Of a stretch of DNA of 64,000 bases, positions 1-8,406 are shown piece after piece; position 1 is the first letter of the stretch, and the number at the start of each line of letters is the position of its first letter. The notes beneath the pieces were generated by a model. The model was not told the DNA's origin and made no database searches. It saw only the letters and a list, made by a program, of their open reading frames with translations. Origin of the DNA: Prevotella sp. (GTDB lineage: Bacteria > Bacteroidota > Bacteroidia > Bacteroidales > Bacteroidaceae); contig JAFZIZ010000005.1 of assembly GCA_017554145.1 (NCBI GenBank), positions 124,001 to 188,000 of the forward strand, given 5' to 3'. The position numbers were made by a program, and so were the translations under genes.

Positions 1-1353
1 CAGATAGATACGGCGGATAAAAGCCGGTGAATTCAACTCCTCCTCGGCAATCTCCCCTCCCATTGATGCCTCACCTTGATTCAACATGTTGCGCAGGTTT
101 TCTGGAATACGGTCTATCACCTGTTGGAAAGCGATGATAAACGAATACTTGTCGCTATTGCAGAAAGGACCTATCGTCAGCATCTTCTCCATAAACTTGT
201 TGCCGTCCATCCTGCGGACGAAATGAGCGATGTCCGGATGTTGCATATAAAACGGCACTAGCCAGTTGCTGATATCATAGAAGAAGGGGAAACGCTTCAT
301 CTGCGAGAAACCACCGAAATAAATGTCCGACCCCTGCTTCTGCATGTCCATCATACGACCGAAGGTAGCCTCCATTTTCTCCATACGCTCTTCGGAAGCC
401 TCTGGATGCAGGATGTCCTCCATCGGGTCATCCTCCTTCTCTTCAATACTGAAAGGTCCTATCTTAAAGGAATTATTCTTCAGTAAGTCTGGCATGATTT
501 CCTGTTGGATAGTATGAGTGTCACGCTCTGCATTCACGCAGAATACCAATTGCATCTGCAACTCTGTAAGTTCCTCACATACTTTCTCCGACGAGAGAAG
601 TGACAACACTATCTGTTCCTGTTCGGGATAGACCTGTCGCACCTCTTCCTTGAGTGCTAATACCCAACCCACCAGCGCACGCTGGCGTACAGTCTCTTCC
701 TGTGCACGGCAATAGACGTTCACCAGTACACGAAACTTAACGATATCATATTGGTTCAGTAATGACAATGTAATGGCAGCGACCAGCAACTGTTGGTCTA
801 TACTGTCAATGGTCGGTGATATCAGTATCTCCTCGAAATCATTCCCCACTCCATCCGTCCACATACGGGAAGTCAGGACATATGAGAAAAGACTGCTCAT
901 CTGTGTCTGATGGTCCTTATAGAGTGCCTCACTTTTCTCCTGACGCTGCTGTTCCGGTTCCAGTTCCAGCATAGCTACATTGCTAACAAAGTCTTCCATC
1001 TCCTGACGGATTTCCGACAACGACCGGTCATGATGTTCCTGCCGTGCCCTGCTGTAGATACCTGCCAGCGTAGGAAAAGACTGCATGCGACTGAATGTTG
1101 CCACGTTCGCATAGAGTACATACACACGCTGCAAGATATGTTGATAGAGTTGGTCCATCTGCGGATCTGGCACGCCACGCCGCCAGTAGTCCACCATCAA
1201 TTCGTATTCCGCCTTGATACCATTCAATCGTTCTAAGGTCTGCTGTTGCGGATAGGCAGCGAGATAGGTTTCCATCTCAGCAATGGCAAGTCCTGCGTTA
1301 CCTGTATGCAACGCTACTGCCACTCTATCCAACTGCATTTGTGTTCCTGTCAT
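1..1353 (-). CDS. Hypothetical protein, 3' end outside window
   Basis: An open frame runs from an ATG at 1351-1353 to the window edge without a stop, giving at least 451 residues. I do not recognise a named family. The product is soluble-looking, with no signal peptide, and rich in helix-forming Glu, Gln, Met and Leu. The first 100 residues resemble TPR-like helical pairs, but no clean TPR consensus could be marked. It begins 5 nt after the stop of the upstream binding-lipoprotein gene, so the two are probably co-transcribed. Existence of the gene is fairly sure; function is unknown. Confidence 0.75.
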   Translation of the reverse strand, partial: MTGTQMQLDRVAVALHTGNAGLAIAEMETYLAAYPQQQTLERLNGIKAEYELMVDYWRRGVPDPQMDQLYQHILQRVYVLYANVATFSRMQSFPTLAGIYSRARQEHHDRSLSEIRQEMEDFVSNVAMLELEPEQQRQEKSEALYKDHQTQMSSLFSYVLTSRMWTDGVGNDFEEILISPTIDSIDQQLLVAAITLSLLNQYDIVKFRVLVNVYCRAQEETVRQRALVGWVLALKEEVRQVYPEQEQIVLSLLSSEKVCEELTELQMQLVFCVNAERDTHTIQQEIMPDLLKNNSFKIGPFSIEEKEDDPMEDILHPEASEERMEKMEATFGRMMDMQKQGSDIYFGGFSQMKRFPFFYDISNWLVPFYMQHPDIAHFVRRMDGNKFMEKMLTIGPFCNSDKYSFIIAFQQVIDRIPENLRNMLNQGEASMGGEIAEEELNSPAFIRRIYL

Positions 1354-1358
1354 CCTGT

Positions 1359-2279
1359 TTATTTCTTACTAAGCCAGTTCTGGGCACGCTCGATATCCTT
1401 CTGTCTGGGACCAATCGCGTGCTGATACTTGATATCCTTCGGAAGTGAATCGACCACTGCAGCCTCCACACCACAGTTCTTCACAATCAGGTCGCGATAG
1501 TGTCTGAAACCATATTTATTGATGGAGTCGCAAGCCGCATTATATGCCTTCACAAAGAGTTCTAATTGCTTGTGGCGTTCCGGTCGACGCATCTCTTTGT
1601 CACGGAAGGCAATCACACCCATCTGCATATCGGGTTTTCTGGTATCAAATACCACGATGTTCTTCCCCATCCGTGCTTTTGTTGCCCAAGGCTCTGGGAA
1701 GAAGAGTGCATCCATCTCGTTGTTCTGTAACATCTGCATACGGACACTCAGGTCGTTAATCTGAACGCGGAATACATGTTCCTCCCTCAGTTTCAGCGAG
1801 TCGACAATGAGGTCGCTCAACATGTCCGTCACCGAAAAACGTGCCATCGCAATCATCTTGTCGTCCAACTGTTTCAGTTGATGCACACGTGAATGGCGGT
1901 TGGTAATCAGTTGCCAGTATGTATTCGTCGCGGCCACATAGCGTAGGGGGATACCTCGCTTTGTCATCCGCAACGCCCTGACCAGATCGGTCACCGTTCC
2001 CTCCACACGATTGCGTTCCATCGCTGTGTCACAGTCTATCTGCGCCATGAAGTGTTTTAGACGCACCCCACCGTTCAGCGTATCGAACAGTTGATAATAC
2101 TCGGCCACGTACATTGGTAGACAATCCAGTGTAGGCATCACAGCCACCTTCAGCGCCGCCGAGTCTTTTCTTATTGCCTCTCGTCGCTGTTGACGGTTCT
2201 GTCGTTTCGTTTCCTCATACGACTGTCCACACGCCACAAGGAGCATCAATCCTATTATTGCAAAAACTATCTTCTTCAT
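1359..2279 (-). CDS. Orphan substrate-binding lipoprotein (SsuA/NMT1-like)
   Basis: 306 residues. The N-terminus is a lipoprotein signal with lipobox L-V-A-C-G, so the protein should be anchored in a membrane facing the periplasm or surface. The body looks like a type 2 periplasmic binding protein of the SsuA/NMT1/THI5 kind: an opening beta strand with A-V-M-P-T-L-D, a hinge region, and F-P-E-P-W-A. No ABC permease or ATPase gene lies next to it; its partner downstream is the helical hypothetical gene. The start at 2279 was chosen because it opens the lipoprotein signal and lies just behind a good -7 box; an in-frame extension upstream would cross the divergent radA promoter. Ligand unknown. 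Confidence 0.75.
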   Translation of the reverse strand: MKKIVFAIIGLMLLVACGQSYEETKRQNRQQRREAIRKDSAALKVAVMPTLDCLPMYVAEYYQLFDTLNGGVRLKHFMAQIDCDTAMERNRVEGTVTDLVRALRMTKRGIPLRYVAATNTYWQLITNRHSRVHQLKQLDDKMIAMARFSVTDMLSDLIVDSLKLREEHVFRVQINDLSVRMQMLQNNEMDALFFPEPWATKARMGKNIVVFDTRKPDMQMGVIAFRDKEMRRPERHKQLELFVKAYNAACDSINKYGFRHYRDLIVKNCGVEAAVVDSLPKDIKYQHAIGPRQKDIERAQNWLSKK

Positions 2280-2287
2280 TGCGGATG

Positions 2288-2319
2288 CAAAAATACTGAA
2301 AATCTTGCAGAAGTGCAAA
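2288..2319 (-). promoter_or_regulatory. Promoter of binding-lipoprotein gene
   Basis: On the minus strand a -33 TTTG (2316-2319) is followed after 20 nt by the -7 box TATTTTTG (2288-2295), the Bacteroidetes primary sigma pattern. The -7 box ends 8 nt before the ATG, so the transcript would have almost no leader. It overlaps the radA promoter. Confidence 0.6.
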
Positions 2320-2335
2320 TATTTTCGTATTTTTG
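2305..2335 (+). promoter_or_regulatory. Promoter of radA
   Basis: TTG (2305-2307), 20 nt spacer, then TATTTTTG (2328-2335). The ATG follows only 7 nt after the -7 box, implying a leader of a few nucleotides. It interleaves with the divergent promoter at 2288-2319. Confidence 0.6.
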
Positions 2336-2342
2336 CACCATT

Positions 2343-3746
2343 ATGGCAAAAGACAAGACAATGTTTGTTTGTTCCAACTGTGGACAGGAGTCGGCAAAGT
2401 GGATTGGCAAGTGCCCCGCTTGTGGACAGTGGAACACGTTTAAGGAAATAAAGGTAGCCGACACACGGCAGCAGGCTGCTACATCTGCAGCAGCTTCGGC
2501 AGGACATCAGTTGAGGAACAATAAGGTACTACGACTGAAAGACATCTCTGCCCACGACGACCCACGTATTGATATGCACGACGAGGAACTGAACCGTGTA
2601 CTGGGTGGCGGACTCGTGCCTGGCAGCATCGTGCTTCTAGGTGGCGAACCTGGCATCGGCAAGTCAACCCTCTCGCTTCAGACGATGCTCAACCTGCCAG
2701 AAAAGAAAGTGCTCTATGTCAGCGGTGAAGAGAGTGCCCATCAACTGAAAATGCGCGCAGAGAGATTGATTGCCAATGGCAAAAAGCCAATAGCTAACAG
2801 CCAAGATAATTTCCTCATCCTTTGCGAGAACTCCCTTGAGGCCATCTTCGAACATATCAAAGAGGTACAACCTGATCTCGTGGTAGTAGACTCTATCCAG
2901 ACCATCTCGACAGAAGACGTAGAGAGTTCGGCAGGAAGTATTGCGCAAGTACGCGAATGTGCCTCTGCCCTACTCCGTTTTGCCAAGACCTGTAGTGTAC
3001 CTGTCATCCTGATTGGTCATATCACAAAGGAAGGAACACTGGCTGGTCCGAAGATTCTGGAACATATCGTAGATACCGTTATTCAGTTTGAGGGCGACCA
3101 ACATTATATGTACCGTATCCTGCGCTCCATTAAGAATCGTTTCGGTTCCACGTCGGAACTGGGTATCTACGAGATGCAGCAGACTGGACTGCGACAAGTG
3201 AGCAATCCTTCTGAACTGTTGCTGACACAAGACCATGAGGGGCTTAGTGGCGTCGCTATCAGTAGTGCTATCGAGGGTGTCCGTCCGTTCCTTTTAGAGA
3301 CACAGGCGTTGGTCAGCAGTGCTGCCTATGGTACACCGCAACGCTCGGCTACAGGTTTCGACCAACGTCGACTGAACATGCTATTAGCAGTATTAGAGAA
3401 ACGCGTGGGTTTCAAACTGATGCAGAAGGACGTGTTCCTGAATATCGCTGGTGGTCTGCGTGTCACGGATATGGCAATGGACCTCAGTGTCATCGCTGCT
3501 GTCCTCTCGTCGAATGTTGATACGCCCATTGAGGAAGGCTGGTGCATGGCAGGTGAGGTAGGATTGAGTGGTGAGGTGCGTCCCGTTTCCCGCATCGAGC
3601 AACGTATCTCAGAAGCAGAGAAACTGGGCTTTCAGCATATCATCATCCCGAAATATAATCTCTCGGGACTGAACCGCAAGAAGTTCAACATCGAACTGGT
3701 GCCTGTCCGCAAAGTGGAAGAAGCGCTCCGTGCCCTATTTGGATAA
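2343..3746 (+). CDS. radA: DNA repair protein RadA
   Basis: 467 residues, close to the usual 455-465. RadA is a RecA-like ATPase that promotes branch migration of recombination intermediates in the cytoplasm. Visible in order: a C4 zinc finger (Cys10, 13, 24, 27), Walker A G-E-P-G-I-G-K-S-T at 101-109, the RadA-specific K-N-R-F-G motif near 263, and a C-terminal Lon-like domain. Start 2343 gives the standard N-terminus; a longer frame upstream runs through the promoter. Residues about 142-154 come from a heptanucleotide-repeat tract and look like an insertion relative to other RadA proteins. The 3' end overlaps the convergent DUF3667 gene by 12 bp. Confidence 0.97.
   Translation: MAKDKTMFVCSNCGQESAKWIGKCPACGQWNTFKEIKVADTRQQAATSAAASAGHQLRNNKVLRLKDISAHDDPRIDMHDEELNRVLGGGLVPGSIVLLGGEPGIGKSTLSLQTMLNLPEKKVLYVSGEESAHQLKMRAERLIANGKKPIANSQDNFLILCENSLEAIFEHIKEVQPDLVVVDSIQTISTEDVESSAGSIAQVRECASALLRFAKTCSVPVILIGHITKEGTLAGPKILEHIVDTVIQFEGDQHYMYRILRSIKNRFGSTSELGIYEMQQTGLRQVSNPSELLLTQDHEGLSGVAISSAIEGVRPFLLETQALVSSAAYGTPQRSATGFDQRRLNMLLAVLEKRVGFKLMQKDVFLNIAGGLRVTDMAMDLSVIAAVLSSNVDTPIEEGWCMAGEVGLSGEVRPVSRIEQRISEAEKLGFQHIIIPKYNLSGLNRKKFNIELVPVRKVEEALRALFG
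2768..2802. repeat. Degenerate heptanucleotide tract in radA
   Basis: Five 7-nt units: gattgcc, aatggca, aaaagcc, aatagct, aacagcc. They are translated in frame as part of RadA (around I-A-N-G-K-K-P-I-A-N-S-Q), between well conserved segments. Confidence 0.7.
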
Positions 3747-4595
3747 AATGCCTGTGGCAAACAGCACACCAACTGTCAGCGAACCGACAACGAGAATAAC
3801 GAGCCACAATAGTATGAAGGCTGCCACCATGCTCAAAATGGTGCGCAACCAACTGAATCCCGACAATTGTTTCAGTGGTATCACTGTCAGTGCCGACAGA
3901 CATGTAATCACCGTGGTACTAGCACCGAAGAATGCAAATACCGTCTCATAAATAGTCAGCATATTGACAACATAAATCATCGCTATCAGAAATTCTGAGA
4001 AGCGTAGATGGTCGACGGTCTTCGCCTTTCGGAAGAAGATATAATAGAAACTCGTTAGTAACAATACTGTCAACAGGGTGAAACTGTTCGGGAAACGCTC
4101 TTGTATCTCGAAAATCCAGTTGACATAGTTGTTAGCCATACCATTCACCACATCCGCCCCTTCACCTTGAGTTTGATGTACAGAGGATAATATCTCCTGC
4201 TGTTGGTCCTCCATCGTCTTTCCCTTGATATTCACTCCGTGCGCAACGATGAGACTTAGTGCCGTCAAGAGAAACAGCATCTTGAACGGTGGGAAGTAGG
4301 CCATCTGCATACCACTCAGATAGTCACGAATCATATAGCCCGGGCGTAGAAGAAGGTCACGCAACGTACGGAACATACCTCTATTACCCACTCCCCATAC
4401 GTCGAGGAAAAGGAGGAATGCCGCCTTGAAGGAATAACGACCGATTCGTGCCGACTGACCACAACGTGGACAGTAATTTCCTTGAAACTGGGTATGACAG
4501 GTGGGACATTCATGTTCCTCCGTTGCCATCGGGGCTACCTGATAAGGTGTCTCCTGCCACTTCCGAAAATGCTTGTATTTCTCTTTCCAATTCAT
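3735..4595 (-). CDS. DUF3667 zinc-ribbon membrane protein
   Basis: 286 residues. Near the N-terminus there is a zinc ribbon, C-P-T-C-H then C-P-R-C-G (residues about 30-46). It is followed by R-P-G-Y-M-I-R-D-Y-L and Y-F-P-P-F-K-M-L-F, which are characteristic of the DUF3667 family. Four to five hydrophobic segments follow, including several in the C-terminal half, so it should be an inner-membrane protein. Function in the family is unknown. It overlaps the radA tail by 12 bp in convergent orientation and diverges from the TonB receptor gene. Confidence 0.85.
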   Translation of the reverse strand: MNWKEKYKHFRKWQETPYQVAPMATEEHECPTCHTQFQGNYCPRCGQSARIGRYSFKAAFLLFLDVWGVGNRGMFRTLRDLLLRPGYMIRDYLSGMQMAYFPPFKMLFLLTALSLIVAHGVNIKGKTMEDQQQEILSSVHQTQGEGADVVNGMANNYVNWIFEIQERFPNSFTLLTVLLLTSFYYIFFRKAKTVDHLRFSEFLIAMIYVVNMLTIYETVFAFFGASTTVITCLSALTVIPLKQLSGFSWLRTILSMVAAFILLWLVILVVGSLTVGVLFATGILSK

Positions 4596-4617
4596 GATTC
4601 TTTCTCTCTATCGCCTG

Positions 4618-4625
4618 CAAAGATA
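4618..4625 (-). promoter_or_regulatory. -7 box for the DUF3667 gene
   Basis: Minus-strand TATCTTTG, 22 nt before the ATG. No clear -33 box was found. It shares an 84-bp intergenic region with the divergent TonB receptor promoter. Confidence 0.45.
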
Positions 4626-4647
4626 ATCATTTTTCAGAATAATTTCT

Positions 4648-4655
4648 TACCTTTG
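4648..4655 (+). promoter_or_regulatory. -7 box for the TonB receptor gene
   Basis: TACCTTTG followed by C, 24 nt before the ATG at 4680. No convincing TTTG at the -33 position. No cobalamin riboswitch fits in the short leader. Confidence 0.45.
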
Positions 4656-4679
4656 CACCGTTTTTCATCATTTATCATC

Positions 4680-6770
4680 ATGTACAAACCGATTTTCAAC
4701 CAGCGCAAGGCACTCCGCTTCCGTCAGTTCTCTCGGAAGAGATATGCCCTCTTTGCCTGTTTGGGACGGGTGGTCACCATTGGTGTGCTGAGCGTATCGA
4801 CACTACACGCAGCAGCCGTCACCACGACGAAATCCTTCTCCGTGGCTGGCGGTTCCGCCATCAACACCCCCGATGACCAAACAGACAAGGAAGCGACCCT
4901 CGATGATGTGGAAGTCACGGGGTCACGCGCACCGCTTGCATTAAGGCAAGCAGCGAGAATGGTCACTGTACTGAGCCGTGAGGATATTCAGGCGGCGCCA
5001 GTACAAAGTATTAACGATCTTTTGAAGTTAGCCGTAGGCGTTGACGTCCGTCAGCGTGGACCGATTGGTGCCCAGACGGATGTCAGTATCCGAGGTGGTA
5101 CCCAAGAGCAAATCACCATCTTGCTCAATGGCATCAATATCTGTGACCCACAGACGGGACACAACACCTTCGACTTCCCTTGCGACATCAGTGACATCGA
5201 GCGCATCGAAGTTCTCGAAGGTCCTGCCGGTCGTATCTACGGTACTTCATCTCTGGTGGGTGCGATTAATATCGTGACGAGGGAAGGAAGAGGGCTGAAA
5301 GAAGAAGGAAGAAGGATAAAGTTTGAAGGAAGAGTAGAAGGTGGTTCCTTCGGTTATCTGTCAGGGGCAGGACGCATTTCGCTCACCACTCACCACTCAC
5401 CTCTCAACTCTCAACTCTCAACGAACTACGCTCGCTCTGACGGCTATAGTCGTGCTAAATCAGGTGCCCTTAATGCTGACTACGAGGGTTTCAAAGCCTT
5501 CTACCAAGGCAACTATTCACCACTGACCACTGACCACTCACCATTAACCATTCATTGGTACGCAGGACTCAGCACGAAGGGCTTTGGCTCAAACACTTTT
5601 TATAGTGCGAAATTTGACGAGCAATACGAACGCACCACCAAACTCAATACGGCTCTTCAGGGAGAGATAACAACTGGAAAACTGCACTTCCGCCCTGCTA
5701 TCTACTGGAACCGCAGTTATGACCGCTTCGAACTGATTCGTGGTTCGGAAGAGAAAGTGCCGTTCAACTATCACCGCTCGGATGTCTTCGGCATCAACCT
5801 AAATAGTTGGTTTGATTGGCTGTTAGGACGTACTGCCTTGGGAGCCGAGTTTCGCAATGAGGATATCGTCAGCACCAACCTTGGAGAACCGCTCAATGAC
5901 CCGTTCAGTCATTATAAGGTAGGACTCAATCGTACAAATCTCAGTTTCCATCTGGAACATAACATCCTGTTGAAGCGCTTCACACTCTCCGCTGGTTTCA
6001 TTGCCACCTGGAGCACATGCCAAGAGCTAAAAGCCAAAAGCCAAAAGCTAAGAATTTACCCAGGCATTGACGCCAGTTATCGTATCAGTGACAACTGGAA
6101 AGTCTATGCCAGTTATAACTCTTCCCTGCGTATGCCATCGTTCACCGAACTATATTACAGTGTAGGAGGACACAAGGCAGACAAATACCTAAAGCCCGAA
6201 GAGTTGCATGCCGTAGAGGGTGGTATCAAATACTTCTCGCCTATCGTTACGGCACGGGTAAGCATCTTCCACCATCACGGAAGGAATATGATTGACTGGA
6301 TTATGGACACCACCGACCCCGATGCTGTCTGGCAAAGTGTGAATCATACGAAGATCAATACCACAGGCTTCGAAGTATCATCCAACTGTCAATTATCAAC
6401 TGTCAATTGTCAATTATCCTACTGCTACATGAACCAGCAGAAGGATGAGCAGCCGAACATCCAGTCGCAATACGCCTTGGAGTATCTGCGCCACAAACTG
6501 ACTGCCTCGCTGCGATGGCATCTTTGCCCGACACTCGACCTCACTGTCAACTACCGTTGGCAAGACCGTATGGGCAGTTATACCGACATCAACGGAAACG
6601 TCTGCGACTACCATCCCTATTCTGTGATTGATGTACGCATCGACTGGAACCAAGAGCACTATTCCATCTACCTTCAGGGCAACAACCTGACAGGACATCG
6701 CTATGTGGACTACGGCAATGTTCCACAACCCGGTTGTTGGATAACGGGAGGTTTGAAGATGATTTTGTAA
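4680..6770 (+). CDS. TonB-dependent outer-membrane receptor, BtuB-like
   Basis: 696 residues from the ATG at 4680, which opens a long Arg-rich signal peptide ending near A-A-A. The plug domain follows (T-L-D-D-V-E-V-T-G-S-R, then S-I-R-G-G, L-N-G-I, I-E-V-L-E-G-P-A, Y-G-T-S-S-L-V-G-A-I-N-I-V). A 22-strand barrel ends in a C-terminal strand with aromatic and hydrophobic residues. There is no N-terminal carboxypeptidase-like domain and no SusD partner, so import of a small cofactor or siderophore is more likely than glycan uptake. BtuB-type vitamin B12 transport is plausible, and the window encodes B12-dependent MutAB, but specificity cannot be read from sequence. Five heptanucleotide tracts interrupt the coding region. 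Confidence 0.85.
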   Translation: MYKPIFNQRKALRFRQFSRKRYALFACLGRVVTIGVLSVSTLHAAAVTTTKSFSVAGGSAINTPDDQTDKEATLDDVEVTGSRAPLALRQAARMVTVLSREDIQAAPVQSINDLLKLAVGVDVRQRGPIGAQTDVSIRGGTQEQITILLNGINICDPQTGHNTFDFPCDISDIERIEVLEGPAGRIYGTSSLVGAINIVTREGRGLKEEGRRIKFEGRVEGGSFGYLSGAGRISLTTHHSPLNSQLSTNYARSDGYSRAKSGALNADYEGFKAFYQGNYSPLTTDHSPLTIHWYAGLSTKGFGSNTFYSAKFDEQYERTTKLNTALQGEITTGKLHFRPAIYWNRSYDRFELIRGSEEKVPFNYHRSDVFGINLNSWFDWLLGRTALGAEFRNEDIVSTNLGEPLNDPFSHYKVGLNRTNLSFHLEHNILLKRFTLSAGFIATWSTCQELKAKSQKLRIYPGIDASYRISDNWKVYASYNSSLRMPSFTELYYSVGGHKADKYLKPEELHAVEGGIKYFSPIVTARVSIFHHHGRNMIDWIMDTTDPDAVWQSVNHTKINTTGFEVSSNCQLSTVNCQLSYCYMNQQKDEQPNIQSQYALEYLRHKLTASLRWHLCPTLDLTVNYRWQDRMGSYTDINGNVCDYHPYSVIDVRIDWNQEHYSIYLQGNNLTGHRYVDYGNVPQPGCWITGGLKMIL
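5283..5338. repeat. Heptanucleotide tract 1 in TonB receptor
   Basis: Eight 7-nt units based on gaaggaa (gagggct, gaaagaa, gaaggat and aaagttt variants), in frame right after the plug domain; encodes a charged E/G/R/K-rich loop. Confidence 0.65.
5382..5423. repeat. Heptanucleotide tract 2 in TonB receptor
   Basis: Six units: ctcacca twice, ctcacct, ctcaact twice, ctcaacg. Encodes a T/H/S/P/L/N-rich stretch between barrel strands. Confidence 0.8.
5518..5555. repeat. Heptanucleotide tract 3 in TonB receptor
   Basis: Units cactgac (twice), cactcac, cattaac, cattcat, in frame; encodes a second T/D/H/S/P-L-rich loop. Confidence 0.75.
6024..6051. repeat. Heptanucleotide tract 4 in TonB receptor
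   Basis: Units gagctaa, aagccaa twice, aagctaa, in frame; encodes E-L-K-A-K-S-Q-K-L. Confidence 0.75.
6383..6417. repeat. Heptanucleotide tract 5 in TonB receptor
   Basis: Units caactgt, caattat, caactgt, caattgt, caattat; encodes C-Q-L-S-T-V-N-C-Q-L-S, a seven-residue period produced by three 7-nt units. Confidence 0.8.
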
Positions 6771-6805
6771 ACTCTGCCTTACATTATTTTATATAGTACG
6801 CAAAA

Positions 6806-6826
6806 AAACATTAAACATTAAACATT
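6806..6826. repeat. Intergenic heptanucleotide tract before pgk
   Basis: Three perfect copies of aaacatt. They sit in the loop of an imperfect inverted repeat (a GTACG plus poly-A arm near 6797-6808, and a poly-T plus CGTAC arm at 6831-6842) that overlaps the pgk -7 box. Confidence 0.6.
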
Positions 6827-6839
6827 AGAGTTTTTTTCG

Positions 6840-6847
6840 TACCTTTG
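6840..6847 (+). promoter_or_regulatory. -7 box of pgk promoter
   Basis: TACCTTTG followed by CG, 47 nt before the pgk ATG, giving a leader of roughly 43 nt. No TTTG at the expected -33 position. Confidence 0.5.
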
Positions 6848-6894
6848 CGTCCTCAAAAAGTAGAAAGTATCACAATTCATAAATTTATAACATT

Positions 6895-8166
6895 ATGACA
6901 ATTAACGAATTCAACTTTGCCGGTAAGAAGGCAATCGTACGTGTAGATTTCAACGTACCCCTGGATGAGAACGGTAAGATTACTGACGACACCCGTATCC
7001 GTGGTGCTCTGCCCACTCTGAAGAAGATTCTTGCTGACGGTGGTGCTACCATCATCATGTCACACATGGGCAAACCCAAAGGAAAGGTAGATGCTAAGAA
7101 GTCACTCGGTCAGATCCGTGAGGCTGTAGAGAAGGCTCTCGGTGTTCCCGTTGCTTTTGCACCTGACTGTGCCAAGGCTGCTGATGCTGCCAAGGCTCTG
7201 AAGATGGGTGAGGCTCTGTTGCTCGAGAACCTCCGCTTCTATCCTGAGGAGGAAGGTAAGCCCGTAGGTATTGACAAGGAAGATCCCGCTTACGACGAGG
7301 CTAAGAAGGCTATGAAGGCTTCTCAGAAAGAGTTTGCTAAGACACTGGCTTCTTATGCTGACTGCTACGTGATGGATGCCTTCGGTACTGCTCACCGCAA
7401 GCACGCCTCTACTGCTGTTATCGCTGACTACTTTGATGCTGACAACAAGATGTTGGGTCTGCTGATGGAGAAGGAAGTACAGGCTGTTGACGCTGTCCTC
7501 TCTAACATCAAGCGTCCTTTCGTTGCCATCATGGGTGGTTCTAAGGTATCTTCTAAGATTGGTATCATTGAGAACCTGCTCGGTAAGGTTGATAAGCTGA
7601 TCCTCTGCGGTGGTATGACCTACACCTTCGCTAAGGCCCACAATGGTGAGATTGGTGATTCTATCGTTGAACTCGACAAACTCGATGTAGCACTGGGCGT
7701 TGAAGAACTGGCTAAGAAGAACGGCGTAGAACTCGTTCTCGGTTCTGACTGCACTGCAACCAATGGTCTCGACTTTGGTACAATGACTGTGAAGGAAGGT
7801 GCTGAGATTATCACCTGCCCTGCCAACAAGGTTCCTGCTGGTTTCGAGGGTGTTGATGCTGGTCCTGCTTCTCAGGAAGACTTCCGCAAGGCTATCAAGG
7901 GTGCCAAGACTATTCTGTGGAACGGTCCTGCAGGTGTCTTTGAGTGCGACAATTTCACTGCTGGTAGCCGTGCTATCGGTGAGGCTATTGCCGAGGCTAC
8001 TGCTGAGGGTGCCTTCTCACTGATTGGTGGTGGTGACTCTGTCGCATGTGTCAACAAGTTCGGTCTTGCCGACAAGGTATCTTATATCTCTACTGGTGGT
8101 GGTGCTCTGCTCGAGGCTATCGAGGGTAAGGTACTCCCAGGCGTAGCAGCCATCAAGGGCGAGTAA
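6895..8166 (+). CDS. pgk: Phosphoglycerate kinase
   Basis: 423 residues, the usual full length for the Bacteroidetes enzyme. It transfers phosphate from 1,3-bisphosphoglycerate to ADP in cytosolic glycolysis. The N-terminal signature R-V-D-F-N-V-P-L starts at residue 16; G-G-S-K-V-S-S-K is near 213 and the nucleotide-binding G-G-G-D-S-V-A near 377. Codon use is very uniform and biased, as expected for a highly expressed gene. It stands alone, with its own promoter and a strong terminator. Confidence 0.98.
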   Translation: MTINEFNFAGKKAIVRVDFNVPLDENGKITDDTRIRGALPTLKKILADGGATIIMSHMGKPKGKVDAKKSLGQIREAVEKALGVPVAFAPDCAKAADAAKALKMGEALLLENLRFYPEEEGKPVGIDKEDPAYDEAKKAMKASQKEFAKTLASYADCYVMDAFGTAHRKHASTAVIADYFDADNKMLGLLMEKEVQAVDAVLSNIKRPFVAIMGGSKVSSKIGIIENLLGKVDKLILCGGMTYTFAKAHNGEIGDSIVELDKLDVALGVEELAKKNGVELVLGSDCTATNGLDFGTMTVKEGAEIITCPANKVPAGFEGVDAGPASQEDFRKAIKGAKTILWNGPAGVFECDNFTAGSRAIGEAIAEATAEGAFSLIGGGDSVACVNKFGLADKVSYISTGGGALLEAIEGKVLPGVAAIKGE

Positions 8167-8193
8167 TCATAAAGTACTTGATTCATATACAGA

Positions 8194-8221
8194 AAAGAAG
8201 GAGGTCATGACCTCCTTCTTT
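8194..8221 (+). terminator. pgk terminator
   Basis: A perfect 28-bp palindrome (arms 8194-8207 and 8208-8221) followed by a T-rich run; typical rho-independent terminator 28 bp after the pgk stop. Confidence 0.9.
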
Positions 8222-8274
8222 GTTTTTGTTTCAAAACCATCTCATAGGGAGAACTAGAATTCTTTCCTCAAAAA

Positions 8275-8354
8275 GTCATATACTTAGCCATCAAAAGTTA
8301 TATATTAAGCAGGCCTAAACTATATGTTTAGCAAACCTAAGTCATATATTAAAG
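8275..8354. repeat. Degenerate tandem repeat of about 22 bp
   Basis: Three full units and a partial one: 8275-8296, 8297-8319, 8320-8340 and 8341-8354. Each starts like g-t-c/t-a-t-a-t and continues through t-t-a/t-a-g-c. The block fills the space between the pgk terminator and the EF-G2 terminator and has no open frame of note. Confidence 0.55.
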
Positions 8355-8381
8355 AAAGGGAGTCCATTTGGACTCCCTTTC
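8354..8381 (-). terminator. EF-G2 terminator
   Basis: 12-bp stem, 8354-8365 with 8370-8381, loop ATTT. On the minus strand it lies 25 bp after the stop of the EF-G paralogue and is followed by T-rich sequence. Confidence 0.8.
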
Positions 8382-8406
8382 ATAGTATTTAGCAGATGAG
8401 AGAGGA

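Noticed and set aside
4596-4679. Cobalamin riboswitch before the TonB receptor, or before mutA at 22808-22878
   Set aside because: Both leaders are too short (about 25 and 65 nt) and no B12-box was seen.
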